37,332 nt of DNA from Paenibacillus cisolokensis (GCF_018403665.1 NZ_BOVJ01000109.1:1-37332), one strand, 5' to 3'; shown: positions 15,226-25,977, counted from the first letter of the stretch. The notes: a model not told the origin generated them from the letters alone. Numbers and translations are program-made.

Positions 15226-16868
15226 ATGAACGAAATTCGGCATCAGGCGGAATGGAGGCGCTGGGCCTGGCTGGGGGCGGCGGGCGCGCTGCTGTTTGTC
15301 CTGTTTCAGGTGCTGCCCGTCACATCGGATTCCTCCTTCCGCGATCAGACGGAACCGGTCATCGCGAAGCGCGAGGCCGAACGGCAAGCCTCCGATTTTG
15401 CTTCCCGGCATTTCGGCGCAGCTCCCCTTTCGGCCCACGCCGTGCACCAGTCCGACCGGCTCATGTACGGATACTTGATGAAAGAAAAGCTGTACGAACC
15501 TTTCAGGCACGATTACGAAGCCCGTTTTCCGACCGACACTTATCAGGCGACGCTGCGCCTGCCGGACAGGAAAACGCTGTTCGTCCACGTACATATGACA
15601 TCCGGCGAAATCGTCGGCTGGCGGCTGTTCAACGATTCGCTGGCAGAGGAAACGGCAGCACTCGAGGAATCGAAGACATTGGACATGGCGAGAGCTTTCG
15701 CCGAAACGCGGGGCTTTCGGGCCGAAGAACTGCGGGAGGGGTACGTCAACCGGGCGGGAGAAGCGGTATTGGAGCCCCAAGGCTACCGGATCGGCGAGGC
15801 GCGGCTGCGTCTTGTGATCGGAATCGGAACGACGGACGAAGGCCAGCCGGTCGTCACGAAATATAAAGCGGTGTTCGAGGTTCCCGAACGTTACCAGGCG
15901 TACGTCGCCGGGCAGGATCGGCTGGCCTCCCGGTTGACGCTGTTCGGCAACCTGCTAATCAGCGGGGTCATGGCGATTGTGGCTGCCGTCATCGCCGTCC
16001 TGTACCGGAAGCGCATCTCGTTTGGAAGGGGTGTCGTGCTGACACTGCTGTTTCTGGCATGTTATCTTGTCAACCAGTTCAATATGGCGGACGGCATGCG
16101 CGCCAGCTTCGGCGAGGACCCGCGGGCAGAGCTTCTCTATACGGGGGGGATGGCGCTGACCGTCGTGCTGACTGTGCTGCTCGGCTTCGCCGTCTACTTC
16201 TCGCTCGTTGCCGGCGACGGCTTGTGGCGGGCGCAAGGCCGCGGCCTGTGGCCGAAATTCGGCGAAGCCGGCTTCGGCGCCCATGTGTGGCAGAGCATGA
16301 AGATGTCCTATCTGTTCGCCCTGATCCTGCTCGGCGCGCAGACGGTCATTCTGTTCGCGCTGGAACGTTCGACCGGCGCATGGTCGACGAGCGACCCTGC
16401 GCAATCGCCCTATAACCTCCGCATCGTATGGCTGTATCCGCTGCTCGCCTGGGCGGCGGCGATATCCGAAGAAGCGGTGTACCGGCTGTTCGGCATCGGA
16501 CTGCTGCGCAAATGGTTGCGCAGCACCTTCGCCGCGGCGCTCGTGCCGACCGTCATCTGGGCGCTCGGACATGTCGCGTATCCGATCTATCCGGCGACGA
16601 CGCGCCTGATCGAGCTGACCGTCATCGGGCTCGCCATGAGCTGGCTGTTCCTTCGCTACGGCTTTATTACCGCCGTATTTACGCATGCGATTATGAACAG
16701 CATTCTGATGGCGGTGTCGCTTGTCTTCCTCGGTTCGGCCGCCAATCTGGCGACGGCGGCCGTTTATTTGGCGCTGCCGGTCGCAGTGGCCTGGGTCCTC
16801 AAGCGGCTTCACGACAAAAAAGCGGGAGGCATCCGCAATTTACGGTTCCTCCCGAAGCGCCTCGATAA
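15226..16868 (+). CDS. CPBP family intramembrane glutamic endopeptidase (Abi/Rce1-like), probable 3' frameshift
   Basis: Integral membrane protein. Residues 1-30 hold one membrane segment, followed by a roughly 200-residue extracytoplasmic region and then a C-terminal block of about seven membrane helices. The CPBP signature is complete: SEEAVYRLFGIG (the EExxxR glutamates), ALGHVAYP (His) and FTHAIMNSI (HxxxN), as in type II CAAX prenyl endopeptidases. The start ATG has AGGAGGCG at 15213-15220. As read, the frame runs on to 17076 through the antisense of uvrC. One extra A in the six-A run 16816-16821 gives a C-terminus [19 protein letters not shown] with a stop at 16868 and a total of 547 residues, a better boundary. 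Substrate unknown; such proteins serve in bacteriocin self-immunity, signalling or peptide processing. Confidence 0.8.
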
Positions 16869-18704
16869 TTTGCTTCGCCAGCTTGTCGCCGATGGACAGA
16901 GGCCGGAAATCTTCCACGCTGGCCTCTTTTATTTTTTGATCGAGCCGAAATGCTTCAGCAGCAGCTTGCGCCGCTTCTCGCCGATGCCGGGTATCGCGTC
17001 CAGCCGGGAGGCGATCATCGACTTGCCCCGCTGCTCCCGGTGGAACGTGACCGCGAAGCGGTGCACCTCGTCCTGAATGCGCTGCAGCAGGTAAAACTCC
17101 TGGCTGTCGCGCGGCAGCGGCACCACTTCCGCCGATTCGCCGACGATCAGCTGGGACGTCCGGTGCTTCGCGTCCTTCGCCAGACCGCAGACCGGAATCG
17201 ACAGCCCGAGCTCGTTCTCCAGCACGTCGATCGCCGCCGCGATCTGACCTTTGCCGCCGTCGACGACGATCAGCTCCGGCAGCGGCAATCCTTCCTTCAG
17301 CACGCGCTCATAACGGCGCCGCACCACTTCCCGCATCGTCTCGTAATCGTCAGGCCCTTTCACGGTGCGCACCTTGTATTTCCGGTATTCCTTCCGGTCC
17401 GGCTTGCCGTCGGTAAAGACGACCATCGCCGATACCGGATTCGTCCCCTGGATATTGGAGTTGTCGAACGCCTCGATGCGCCGGATGTACGGCAGACCGA
17501 GCCATTGCGCGAGCCCCTGGACGGCTTTGACGCTCCGTTCCTCATCCCGCTCGATGAGCCGGAATTTCTCTTCCAGCGCCACTTTGGCGTTTTCTTCGGC
17601 CATCCGTACGACATCCCGCTTTTTGCCGCGCTTCGGCATGAACACCTTGACGTTCAGCCAATTTTGCAGCGCCGCGCAAACTTCTTCCGCATGGGTTCCG
17701 GCTTCGTCGTCTCCGGCCGGCAGCGGCAGAAAAATTTCCCGCGGCAGCGCCGGATTTTCGCTGTAATATTGCGAGACGAACGTCATAAAATCGTCATACG
17801 GCTCGCCGTAGAAAGGAAACGTCGTCGTATGACGCTCGATCAGCTTGCCTTGGCGCATGTACAAAATTTGCACGCACATCCAGCCTTTGTCGACGGCGAA
17901 GCCGAACACGTCCCGGTCAAGCGAGTCGGTGAGCGTAATTTTCTGCTTCTCCATCACGGCGTCGATCGCCGCGATCTGATCCCGGAACTCCTTGGCGCGC
18001 TCGAATTCGAGCGCTTCGGCCGCCGCCTCCATCTTGCGCTGCAGCTCAGCCTTCACTTCGTCATGACCGCCGGCGAGGAAGCGGGTAATTTCCTGCACCA
18101 TCTTCTCGTACTTGTCCGGCTCGACCTCGAACTCGCACGGCGCGATGCATTGGCCGAGATGATAGTACAGGCATACTTTGTCCGGCAGCGTCTTGCATTT
18201 GCGCAAAGGATAAATCCGGTCGAGCAGCTTCTTCGTCTGCTGTGCGGCAAAAGCGTTCGGATACGGTCCGAAATATTTCCCCTTGTCCTTGACGACGCGG
18301 CGCGTCACCTCCAGACGGGGATGCCGCTCGTTCGTAATTTTGATATACGGGAACGACTTGTCGTCCTTGAGCAGCACGTTATAGCGAGGGTGATGTTTCT
18401 TGATCAGATTGCACTCGAGGATGAGCGCCTCCATGTTGTTCGCGGTAACGATATATTCAAAATCGCGGATTTCCGAGACGAGCCGCTGCGTCTTCCCGTC
18501 ATGGCTGCCGTTGAAATAGGAGCGGACGCGATTTTTCAGCACTTTCGCCTTGCCGACGTAAATAATTTTGCCTTCGGCGTTTTTCATCAGATAACATCCC
18601 GGCTGATCCGGGAGCAGCGCCAGCTTGTGCCGGATATGTTCGGCCGACTGCTTGCGCGCTTCTTCCGATTGCGGCGCTTCTTCATGAACCGGCCGTTCTT
18701 CCAT
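16840..18704 (-). CDS. uvrC: UvrABC system protein C, with an apparent 3' frameshift
   Basis: Nucleotide-excision-repair nuclease that makes the 3' and 5' incisions around UvrB-bound lesions. Order of domains: GIY-YIG nuclease ([20 protein letters not shown] onward), cysteine cluster ([20 protein letters not shown]), UVR domain for UvrB contact ([11 protein letters not shown]), RNase-H-like endonuclease ([20 protein letters not shown]) and C-terminal helix-hairpin-helix. The frame as read stops at 16929 within the HhH domain (KHFGSIKK). Adding one A to the run at 16932-16937 continues it with IKEASVEDF and [16 protein letters not shown] to a stop at 16840, giving 621 residues. The start ATG is preceded by AAAGGA. 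The corrected 3' end overlaps the convergent CPBP gene by about 29 bases. Confidence 0.95.
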
Positions 18705-18798
18705 TTGACTTCCGTTCCTTTCCGTAGAGAATCTGTAACCTATTGTACCACAGCCGCCCGGAATCGGTCGAAATCTCTGTGCCCGAAATCCGTTTATC

Positions 18799-18828
18799 TT
18801 TACAATAATCCGTTCGTTTGGGTATACT
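18799..18828 (+). promoter_or_regulatory. Promoter of the YqzM-like gene
   Basis: TTTACA (18799-18804), an 18-base spacer and TATACT (18823-18828) lie about 37 bases before the start codon, a good sigma-A match. uvrC starts divergently about 95 bases to the left. Confidence 0.65.
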
Positions 18829-18864
18829 AAGGGGAGCGATTGACTGAAGGAGGAGCTGTCATCC

Positions 18865-19017
18865 ATGCAGAACGCCAACGTATCCGATCCTCGGCAGCAT
18901 GTGAATGAGGAACCGCGCAACGACTTCCTCGACCTCGTCGTCGGCTTCGGCGGCATGGCCACGTTTATGGTCGTCGTGTTCACTGTCGCTGTCATCGTGA
19001 AATTTATTATTTCCTGA
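18865..19017 (+). CDS. Small single-pass membrane protein, YqzM-like
   Basis: A 50-residue protein with an excellent ribosome binding site (AAGGAGG at 18847-18853) and its own promoter and terminator. The N-terminal half is hydrophilic ([20 protein letters not shown]). The C-terminal half is one membrane helix, [20 protein letters not shown] followed by [10 protein letters not shown]. The pattern RND-x-GFG-x-ATF-x-VIVKFI resembles the YqzM family of tiny Bacillus membrane proteins of unknown function. It is divergent from uvrC and convergent with the ABC transporter operon. Confidence 0.7.
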   Translation: MQNANVSDPRQHVNEEPRNDFLDLVVGFGGMATFMVVVFTVAVIVKFIIS

Positions 19018-19033
19018 ACGGCAGCGCACAGGC

Positions 19034-19078
19034 AAGAAGCTCCGCAACCGTCCTTTCCGGACCGGTGCGGAGCTTCTT
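19034..19078. terminator. Bidirectional terminator after the YqzM-like gene and the ABC operon
   Basis: AAGAAGCTCCGCA (19034-19046) and TGCGGAGCTTCTT (19066-19078) form a perfect 13-bp stem with a 19-base loop. It lies between the YqzM-like stop (19017) and the permease stop (19094) on the other strand and is suitably placed to end both transcripts. Confidence 0.8.
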
Positions 19079-19093
19079 GTTGTATCCGGCTGT

Positions 19094-19927
19094 TCAGCCT
19101 TTGATGCCGGACAGCGTCACGCCTTCGATAATATAACGCTGGCCGATAATATATACGATCAGGACGGGAATGAGCGCGATCGACGCGCCGGCCATCATAA
19201 GCGTCCAGTCCGTGGCGTACATGCCCCGGTACAGGTTCAGCATCATCGGCACGGTGAACTTGTCCGGACTGTTCAGAAAAATGAGCGGATAAAAGAAGCT
19301 GTTCCACATGCCGAGGAAGGTGAAGATGCCGAGCGCCGACAAGGCCGGCTTGATCAGCGGCAGCATGATGCGCCAGTAGATCGTCCAGCGATGCGCGCCG
19401 TCCACGATCGCCGCCTCCTCCATTTCCTTCGGAATTCCTTTGAAAAACTGCCGCAGCAAGAACACCCCGAACGCATTCAGCATCGAAGCCGGCACGATGA
19501 TCGATAAATGCGAATCGAGCCAGCCGAATTCCTTCAGCATCAGGTAAAGCGGAATGATCGTCACTTGCCCCGGCACCATCATCGTCGCCAGAAACAGGAT
19601 GAACAGCGGCTCGCGCAGCGGAAACCGGACTTTCGCGAAAGCGTAGGCCGCCATCGAGCAGGTGAGCAGCTGCATGACGACGACGATGACGTTGATATAG
19701 AAGCTGTTGAAGTAAGCGCGGCCGAACGGCAGCGCCGTCAATGACGTTTTGAAGTTGGTCCAGATGAACGGATCGGGAATCCACTTCGGCGGTACGATAA
19801 ACACTTGCGACAAATCTTTGAGCGCGCTGAGCACCATCCATACGAACGGCAGCGCCATCAGGCAGGCTCCCAAAATCAGCACAAGATGAAGCGCGATCGC
19901 CGACAGGCGTATAACTCTGGTCTGCAT
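19094..19927 (-). CDS. Carbohydrate ABC transporter permease (MalG-like, CUT1)
   Basis: Inner-membrane permease of 277 residues with six membrane segments. The EAA loop that contacts the ATPase is [20 protein letters not shown] (around residues 190-210). The C-terminus GVTLSGIKG is typical of MalG-type subunits. The start ATG follows AGGAGGTTGCC, and that site overlaps the stop codon of the partner permease. It is the last gene of the kinase, regulator, binding protein, permease, permease series. No ATPase gene is present, so a shared MsmX-type ATPase elsewhere must energise it. Confidence 0.95.
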   Translation of the reverse strand: MQTRVIRLSAIALHLVLILGACLMALPFVWMVLSALKDLSQVFIVPPKWIPDPFIWTNFKTSLTALPFGRAYFNSFYINVIVVVMQLLTCSMAAYAFAKVRFPLREPLFILFLATMMVPGQVTIIPLYLMLKEFGWLDSHLSIIVPASMLNAFGVFLLRQFFKGIPKEMEEAAIVDGAHRWTIYWRIMLPLIKPALSALGIFTFLGMWNSFFYPLIFLNSPDKFTVPMMLNLYRGMYATDWTLMMAGASIALIPVLIVYIIGQRYIIEGVTLSGIKG

Positions 19928-19936
19928 GGCAACCTC

Positions 19937-20883
19937 CTAGTCTTCGTAATGAACCCAACGCCGCGACATGCGCATCTGAAACAGCGTCAGCGACAAAATG
20001 ATAATGAACAGGGTAACGGCCGCCGCCGTGCTTTTGCCGAATGTAAAGTCGACGAATGCCGTTTCGTATATATGAAACACCATCGTATAGCTCGCTTTGG
20101 CCGGTCCGCCGGACGTCATGACGAACGACTGGTCGAACACCTGGAACGAGCCGATAATGGTCATAATGGTCACGAAGAAGGTTGTAGGCGACAGCAGCGG
20201 CACGGTGATATGTCTCAGCTGCTGCCATTTGCTGGCGCCGTCGATCTGCGCCGCTTCGTAATAGGAGGCCGAAATGCCCTGCAGACCGGCAAGAAACAGC
20301 ACCATGTTGCCGCCGATCCCCATCCAGATGCTCAGGATCGCGATGGACGGCATGACGAACCGGGTATCGGTCAGCCAGCGCGGCCCTTCGATGCCGAACC
20401 ATTCCTTCAAATACAGATTGATCAGGCCGAAATCGGCGTTGAACAGCCACATGAAGACGACGGCGACGGCGACGGACATCGTAATGTTAGGCATGAAATA
20501 GATGAGCCGGTACAAAATTTTCCCCGCACCCGGTTCAGCCCGATCGCGACGAGCATCGCGAGCAGAATGCCGGTCGGCACCGTCAGCACCGTATAATAAA
20601 GCGTATTGACAAGCGCGATGCGAAACTCCTCGTCCTTGAACTGCATCATGAAATTTTCGAAGCCGATAAATTTCCGTTCCCCGAAGCCGTCCCATGTCAT
20701 CAAGCTGAGCACAAAGGACGATACCAGCGGGATGAGCGAAAACAGCAGCAAGCCGATCAATTGGGGGGTGATGAACAGGAAGCCCCACAGGCTGTCCGCC
20801 GTCTTCGTCTTGATCGCCGGCCTTCCGGCGTCCGGCGTTAAGGAGGGCGGGGCTCCGGTCCCCGCCGCCGTTCTTTCGTTCAT
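19937..20883 (-). CDS. Carbohydrate ABC transporter permease (MalF-like, CUT1), with an apparent frameshift
   Basis: Partner permease of 315 residues once repaired. The first frame covers [20 protein letters not shown] to IGLNRVRGK; one base added at the GGGGAAAA run (complement of 20518-20525) continues it with [20 protein letters not shown], the expected next helix. The EAA loop [20 protein letters not shown] is in the second part. The first 30 residues are cytoplasmic. The start ATG is at 20883; the stop lies 9 bases before the next permease. The break is in a homopolymer junction, like many others in this window. Confidence 0.92.
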
Positions 20884-20913
20884 ATCGCTTCCCCTTTCCG
20901 TTTGCCCGAAGCG

Positions 20914-22236
20914 CTACTTGCCGCTGTTGTATTCCTCGATCATCCGGTTGGCCATATCCTGAATTTCCTTCAACGCCGCATCGAGCTCCCCGCCCTTGAG
21001 CCAGAGCGCCTCGAACTTCGACGTAATTTCCGAGCTGAGCCCCGGAATGCCCGCTTCGAACGGCGTCAGCGCATAGCCGATTTCACGCGCGTCCAGGAAG
21101 AACTGCGCATGCTCCGGCAAGTTGCCTTCCATGACGACCTCATCCGCGCCCTCTACCGACGGTACGGCGTTGCCGCCGCCCTGGAGGCGGAAAATTTGCC
21201 CTTCGCGGCTGACGAATTCGGACAGGAAGGTGTACGCCGCTTCCTTATGCTTCGTCGCCTTGTTCATGACCATATAGGCGGTCGCGATGCCGGCCGGCTC
21301 AATGCGGTTGCCGGTATTGGTCGGCCAGGTGACGATGTCGTATTCCAGACCGGTGTTCTGCTTGAACAGCGGCAAGTACCACCGTCCTGCGGCGACGAAG
21401 CCGACCTGGTTGGACATGAACATCGCATCCCCGCCCTGCCCTTTCGGCAGCGTGCCGGAGAACGTAATGTTTTTCGACTGGACGTTGTCGTACAGAAATT
21501 TGAACGCCTCCATCGCCTTCGGATCGTCGTAGGCGACGAATTTGCCTTCGTCGTTGTAAACTTTACCGCCGTTGGACGTTACCCAGCTGTGATAGCTGCC
21601 CCAGCCGTTATCCAGCACGTAGCCGTATTTCCCGGCCTCGCGGATTTTGTCGGTCATCGCCTTGAAGGCGTCCCACGTCCATTCGCCTCTCTCCTGCAAA
21701 TCGGCCGGCATTTCGGTAACGCCCGCTTCCTTCAGCACCTTCTTGTTGTACCAGAGAATGAGCGGGTTGTTGTCGACCGCCACGCCGTAAATTTTGCCGT
21801 CCCGTTTGGCCGCTCCCCACAGCCCTTCGAAGAAGTCGTCCTCCTTGATAATGCTGCTCTCCGCTTGCATGAGCGGCGTCAATTCCTCGATGCTTTTGTT
21901 TTCGATCAGCTTCACGATCGTGCCGTCGCCCGCGTAGAACACGTCAGGCGCCGTGCCGCCGCTTAACTGCGTCAATATTTTTTGTTCGTATTCGCCGGGG
22001 ATCGGAATCAGTTCCGCTTCAATGTCCGGATGCTTCTTGTTGAATTCTTTGGTGAAATCCTGGAATCTTGTCAATTCGCCGGGATTGCCCCAGGTTGCCC
22101 ATTTGATCTTCACTTTCTCCTGCTTGCCGCCTTCCCCGCCTTCCGCGGCGCCGCCGCTTCCTCCCGATGCGCATGCCTGCAGCAGAACGGCCAACACAAG
22201 CGCCAGCGCAGCCAACGTACCTTTAACCTTCTTCAT
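20914..22236 (-). CDS. Sugar ABC transporter substrate-binding lipoprotein (CUT1)
   Basis: A 440-residue extracellular solute-binding protein (family 1, MalE/UgpB-like). It has a lipoprotein signal: MKKVKGTLAALALVLAVLLQ then AC, so Cys22 is the acylated residue, followed by a Gly/Ser/Glu-rich linker. The mature domain has KIKWATWGNPGELTRFQDFT, ELTPLMQAESSI, the hinge GKIYGVAVDNNPLILWYNKK and KEAAYTFLSEFVSREGQ. The preceding kinase and regulator genes suggest it delivers an oligosaccharide, but the substrate is not identifiable. A promoter with an overlapping cre-like site lies just upstream, so it may be transcribed more strongly than the regulator genes. Confidence 0.95.
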   Translation of the reverse strand: MKKVKGTLAALALVLAVLLQACASGGSGGAAEGGEGGKQEKVKIKWATWGNPGELTRFQDFTKEFNKKHPDIEAELIPIPGEYEQKILTQLSGGTAPDVFYAGDGTIVKLIENKSIEELTPLMQAESSIIKEDDFFEGLWGAAKRDGKIYGVAVDNNPLILWYNKKVLKEAGVTEMPADLQERGEWTWDAFKAMTDKIREAGKYGYVLDNGWGSYHSWVTSNGGKVYNDEGKFVAYDDPKAMEAFKFLYDNVQSKNITFSGTLPKGQGGDAMFMSNQVGFVAAGRWYLPLFKQNTGLEYDIVTWPTNTGNRIEPAGIATAYMVMNKATKHKEAAYTFLSEFVSREGQIFRLQGGGNAVPSVEGADEVVMEGNLPEHAQFFLDAREIGYALTPFEAGIPGLSSEITSKFEALWLKGGELDAALKEIQDMANRMIEEYNSGK

Positions 22237-22291
22237 CTCCTATTCCCCCGTTTCGAATTCGTAATGGTTTCGGCCATATGCGCATTACTGT

Positions 22292-22334
22292 TGTAAACGC
22301 TTTAATTATAAAAAAACGTTCTCTCCTCCGTTAA
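22292..22334 (-). promoter_or_regulatory. Internal promoter with cre-like site before the binding-protein gene
   Basis: On the minus strand TTAACG (complement of 22329-22334), an 18-base spacer and TATAAT (complement of 22305-22310) form a promoter. Directly downstream, across the likely start point, lies TTAAAGCGTTTACA (complement of 22292-22305), which matches the CcpA cre consensus TGNAANCGNNNNCA at all but one fixed position. Catabolite repression of the transporter genes is likely. Confidence 0.65.
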
Positions 22335-22338
22335 CTTC

Positions 22339-23974
22339 TTATGTTCCGAAATCGTGTCTTGTTTTCCGACTGTCCGTATTTCTTCCTTTACCGGAGAGCC
22401 CCTGATATTCCGCAGGCGTCATGCCGACCGTTTTTTGAACTGCTTGCTGAAATATTTGACATCGTTGAATCCGGACTGCTCCGCCACCTCGTACACGCGC
22501 AGCGACGAGTTGCGCAGCAGCTCCTTCGCCCGCTTCAGCCGCAAAGCGATCAAGTAGTCGATAAAGTTTTGCCCCGTTACCCGCTTGAACATTTCGCTGA
22601 AATAATTGCGGCTGACGCATACCCAGTCGGCCACCTGCTGCAGGGAGATCGACTCGGTGTAATGCTCTTCGATGTACTGCAGCGCCTGCATGACGATCCG
22701 CTCGTGCAGCGACCGGTTCGGCCGCGCGTTGTCGTCGAAGCTCCACAGCTCGCGGAAGCAGTTCCGGATATGGCGTTCGATATCCGCCTTGTAGCGCAGA
22801 CGGCTCAGCTCGCAAATATGGCGGACCGCCTCCGCCCCGGCGCCCTTGCAGAGCGAGAACAGGCCCAGCAGTTCCTCCGCTTCCCGCATGACGCCCGTAC
22901 GCGTGCGTTCACCGGGCGTCCATCTGGCGATCATCGCGTCCAGCTCCCGCTCCGCTTTCGAGCGGAACCCGGCGGTCAGCGCTTCCTTCAGCGCGTTCAT
23001 CGCCGACATGCCGCTTTCGTCGTCAGAACCGCCCTTCTCGCGGCAGCCGGCGGTGCCATGGAAGCCGTCCTTATCCCGTTGTTCGGCCAGATGAAGCTTG
23101 CCCGGACCGGTGAAGAAGGCGTGGGCCAGCGCTTTCTTGGCTTCCGTATAGGCCTGGCGCAGCTTCTCGACTTCGCTGTGCGGGCGGCTTGCGGCAAGCG
23201 AATACGGATAAGCGGCGGCTCCTTCCTGCCGCTCCAGGAACGTCTCCGCTTGCTCGCGAAAGTGCTGGCCGCTCTCCTGCGCCGCGGGCACGAGCGCAAG
23301 CAGCATATCCTGCCGCAGCTGGACGGTCAGCGCCCCGGGGAACAGCTGTCCGAACCGCCGGCGGAGCGACTCTCCCTGTTCGGAGAGCGCATCCTCGTCC
23401 TCCGGCGCGGACGCTTCCGCCGCGTCGATGCCGCAAACGAGCATCCGGTACGGCCGGTCCGCCAAATACGCCTTCATTCGCGCCATCGCCTCCGTATGGC
23501 CGCAAAGCGCCTTGCACAGGCTTTTTCCAGCTCCTTCAGCTCCTCGCTCTCCTTCTGATCCTTGAAGCGTTCGATAATCCGCCGCTCCTCGCGCTCTTCC
23601 TCCTGCTTCGCCCGCATCCGGTCAAGCGCCGTCTTCAACGCTTCCGCGGTAAGCGTCGGCTTCAGAATATAGTCGGAGGCGCCGAGCCGAATCCCTTCGC
23701 GCACATATTCGAAATCGCTGTGGCAGCTGAGCAGCAGCACCTTGATCCACGGACACCGCGCCTTCGCGATGCGCGTCAGCTCCAGTCCGTCCATGACCGG
23801 CATGGCGATATCGGTAATGAGAATGTCGGCCTCCCCGTTTTCAATCCATTTCAACGCTTTCTGGCCGTTGGACGCTTCCCCTACCAGCTCGTAGCCCCCG
23901 TTCTCCCAATCGAACACCGACCGTATGCCGATTCTCGCCATTTTCTCATCGTCAACCAGCAGCACTCTGCACAT
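22339..23974 (-). CDS. YesN-type response regulator (REC plus AraC), with two apparent frameshifts
   Basis: Response regulator of 545 residues when repaired. Residues 1-120 are the receiver domain with D8/D9, phospho-acceptor Asp55 (LITDIAMPVMDG) and Lys105 (YILKP). A long central region of poorly conserved sequence follows. The C-terminal 100 residues are AraC-type DNA binding (SLQQVADWVCVSRNYFSEMF, FIDYLIALRLKRAKELL, VAEQSGFNDVKYFSKQFKK). One base added to the five-base run 23522-23526 joins KELEK to SLCKALCGHTEAMARMKAYL. One base added to the six-base run 22431-22436 joins KQFKK to TVGMTPAEYQGLSGK. The start ATG overlaps the kinase end by 23 bases, implying translational coupling. Confidence 0.9.
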
Positions 23975-25732
23975 GATGATCCCCCTTCAATTTCGTTAAC
24001 GTGATCGTCACCTGCGTTCCCCGGCCTTGCTCGCTTGCGACGCTGATGCCGCACTGCTCGCCGTAGTAAAGTTGAACCGTCTGGTGCACATGGCGCAAGC
24101 CGATATTCGTCATGCCGCGGCTGCCGCGTTCCCCGTCCGTCGACAGCAACTGCTCCATTCTGCTGGGGGCGATGCCGACGCCGTCGTCCCGAATGGCGAT
24201 GCGGATCTGCTCGCGTTCGGTCTCTTCGACGCGGATATCGATGACGCCGTCCTCGTCCTTCGGCGCAATGCCATGAAAGATGGCGTTCTCGACAATCGGC
24301 TGCAGCAGCATGCGCGGAATCGGCACGTTCAGCAGATGATCCGGGCAGTCGATCCGCAGCTCGATGCGATTGTCGTAGCGAAACTCCTGAATGATCATAT
24401 ATTTTTGCAGCAAATCCAGCTCTTCTCCCAGCCGGACGAATACGCCGTTTCGTTCGAGGCTGCCCTCCAGCAGCTGGACGAGCGAAGTTACCGCATTGTC
24501 GACATCGTTCGTCCGGCCCAGCTTCGCCAGCCAGCGGATCGAATTGAGCGTGTTGTAAAGAAAATGCGGATTAATCTGGTAGCGCAGCGCCCGGATTTCC
24601 GCCTTCTTCTTCTCCGATTCCTCCTCCGCGATGCGGGCGATGAGCAGCCCGATCTGATTGATCATTTGTTGAAGCTCCGCCCGAGCTGTCCGATCTCGCC
24701 CCGTCCGACGTTCGGGCTACGGACGGTCAGGTCGCCGGCTTCTCCCCGGCGCATGAGCCGGCTGAGGTCGACGAGCGGCTTGCCGATTTTGTGCGTTACA
24801 AAGTAGCCCATGGCGATCGCCAGCAAATCGAACCGAGCGTAATCCAAACCGTAATGTTGCGGATCGTCAACGAATCGGCGTTCAGTTCCTCCAGCGGCAC
24901 GACGCCGACGACATGCCACCCGTTGTCCAGCATTTCGGGGATGAGCAGCATCCGATTTTCCCGAACATATGCTCGATCGCCCGGTCCGGCAGCGCGATGT
25001 CCGACGTTTCGCCGTACAACGCCGGATCGGGATGATAGAAATACCGGTTTTCGTCGTTCACGACATACGTATAGCCGGTATCGCCGAACTGAACGCGGTC
25101 CAGCTCGTCGATAAGCACATCGCCCATCACTTCGGCGAACAATACCCCGATAATATCGCCGGTCTCCCAGCTTTTGATCGCCCGGCCCATCCCGAACACC
25201 GGAAACCCGGTATTCGTTCCCTTGATATAGGAGGTGCGGGAAAGACCGAACCAGACCGTCCTCCCTTCGGCTTCCACAATCGCCTTGTACCAGCCGGAGT
25301 CCCACTGGTCGGGAGTCGACATGAGCGTATCGGAGCTGAGCACGGCGTTTTGCCTTTTCACGTCAAAAATGTTGATGTCGAGAATTTCCGGGGAATTGAT
25401 CATGATGGAAGTGAGCAGCTCTTTGGCATCTTTGAGCAGCTGCTCCCTTTCGTACAGCGTCATCTCCTTTTTGGCTTCGAGAAAGCCGTGAATGTCTTTG
25501 CTGCTGAGCACCATCATCGAGGTATCGTCGAGCTTCTTGAAGAAAAGATTCAGCTTGTCGTTGACCTGGGTGATTGTCAGGGCCGCCACTTTCCCGACTT
25601 GCTCCTGCACGACGGAAGACGAAACGGAGTAGGATAACAGACCGCCGATCAGCACCGGCAGCGTCATTCCCGCGAAGAAAAAAGGAACAGTTGCACGACA
25701 ATGGAATGAAGCTGAAAACGGTAGCGCATCAT
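23952..25732 (-). CDS. YesM-type sensor histidine kinase, with four apparent frameshifts
   Basis: Membrane sensor kinase, 594 residues when repaired. Order: N-terminal membrane helix (HSIVVQLFLFF, AGMTLPVLIGG), extracellular cache-like sensor (about 35-290; DTGYTYVVNDENRYFYHPDP), second helix (ITVWITLGSILLAIAMGYFV), HAMP (IGKPLVDLSRLMRRGEAGDL), then His_kinase with the phospho-acceptor His in INPHFLYNTLNSIRWL and an ATPase domain (PIVENAIFHGI, IRDDGVGIAPS). Frame breaks each need one added base: runs at 25678-25683, 24956-24959, 24825-24827 and 24665-24667. Start ATG at 25732 has GGAGGG six bases upstream. Probably senses an extracellular sugar or its binding protein to control the adjacent transporter. 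Confidence 0.9.
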
Positions 25733-25775
25733 ATTCGTCCCTCCTGCATTGGCGATGATGTAAGCTCGTGCTCTT

Positions 25776-25804
25776 ATTTTAATCATCGCTGATAACGCTT
25801 TCAA
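25776..25804 (-). promoter_or_regulatory. Operon promoter with a consensus CcpA cre site
   Basis: On the minus strand TTGAAA (complement of 25799-25804), a 17-base spacer and TAAAAT (complement of 25776-25781) form a good promoter before the histidine kinase. TGAAAGCGTTATCA (complement of 25790-25803) fits the cre consensus TGWAANCGNTNWCA at every position and overlaps the -35 box, so CcpA should repress the operon when preferred sugars are present. Confidence 0.85.
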
Positions 25805-25926
25805 AATGCTATGGAAAATTCCGTAACAGAAAGCGGCAGATCGGAAAAAATGCACCATCGCATCGCAGAGCGGGGTAAGGGACCAATCGCGGAAAACAAG
25901 ACCGCAATCGGAAAGAAACTCTATTA

Positions 25927-25955
25927 TTGAAGGGGATATAGAATAGCAGTATCTT
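25927..25955 (+). promoter_or_regulatory. Candidate promoter of the truncated RibD/DHFR-like gene
   Basis: TTGAAG (25927-25932), a 17-base spacer and TATCTT (25950-25955) lie 22 bases before the start codon, so the remnant gene may still be transcribed. Confidence 0.5.
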
Positions 25956-25977
25956 AACTTTCAGAAGGAGAATAAAA

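Noticed and set aside
16929..20450. A 1173-residue minus-strand open frame that would fuse permease-like sequence to UvrC
   Set aside because: The part upstream of 18704 is antisense or out of frame with a membrane permease gene and the YqzM-like gene. UvrC has its own ATG and ribosome binding site at 18704.
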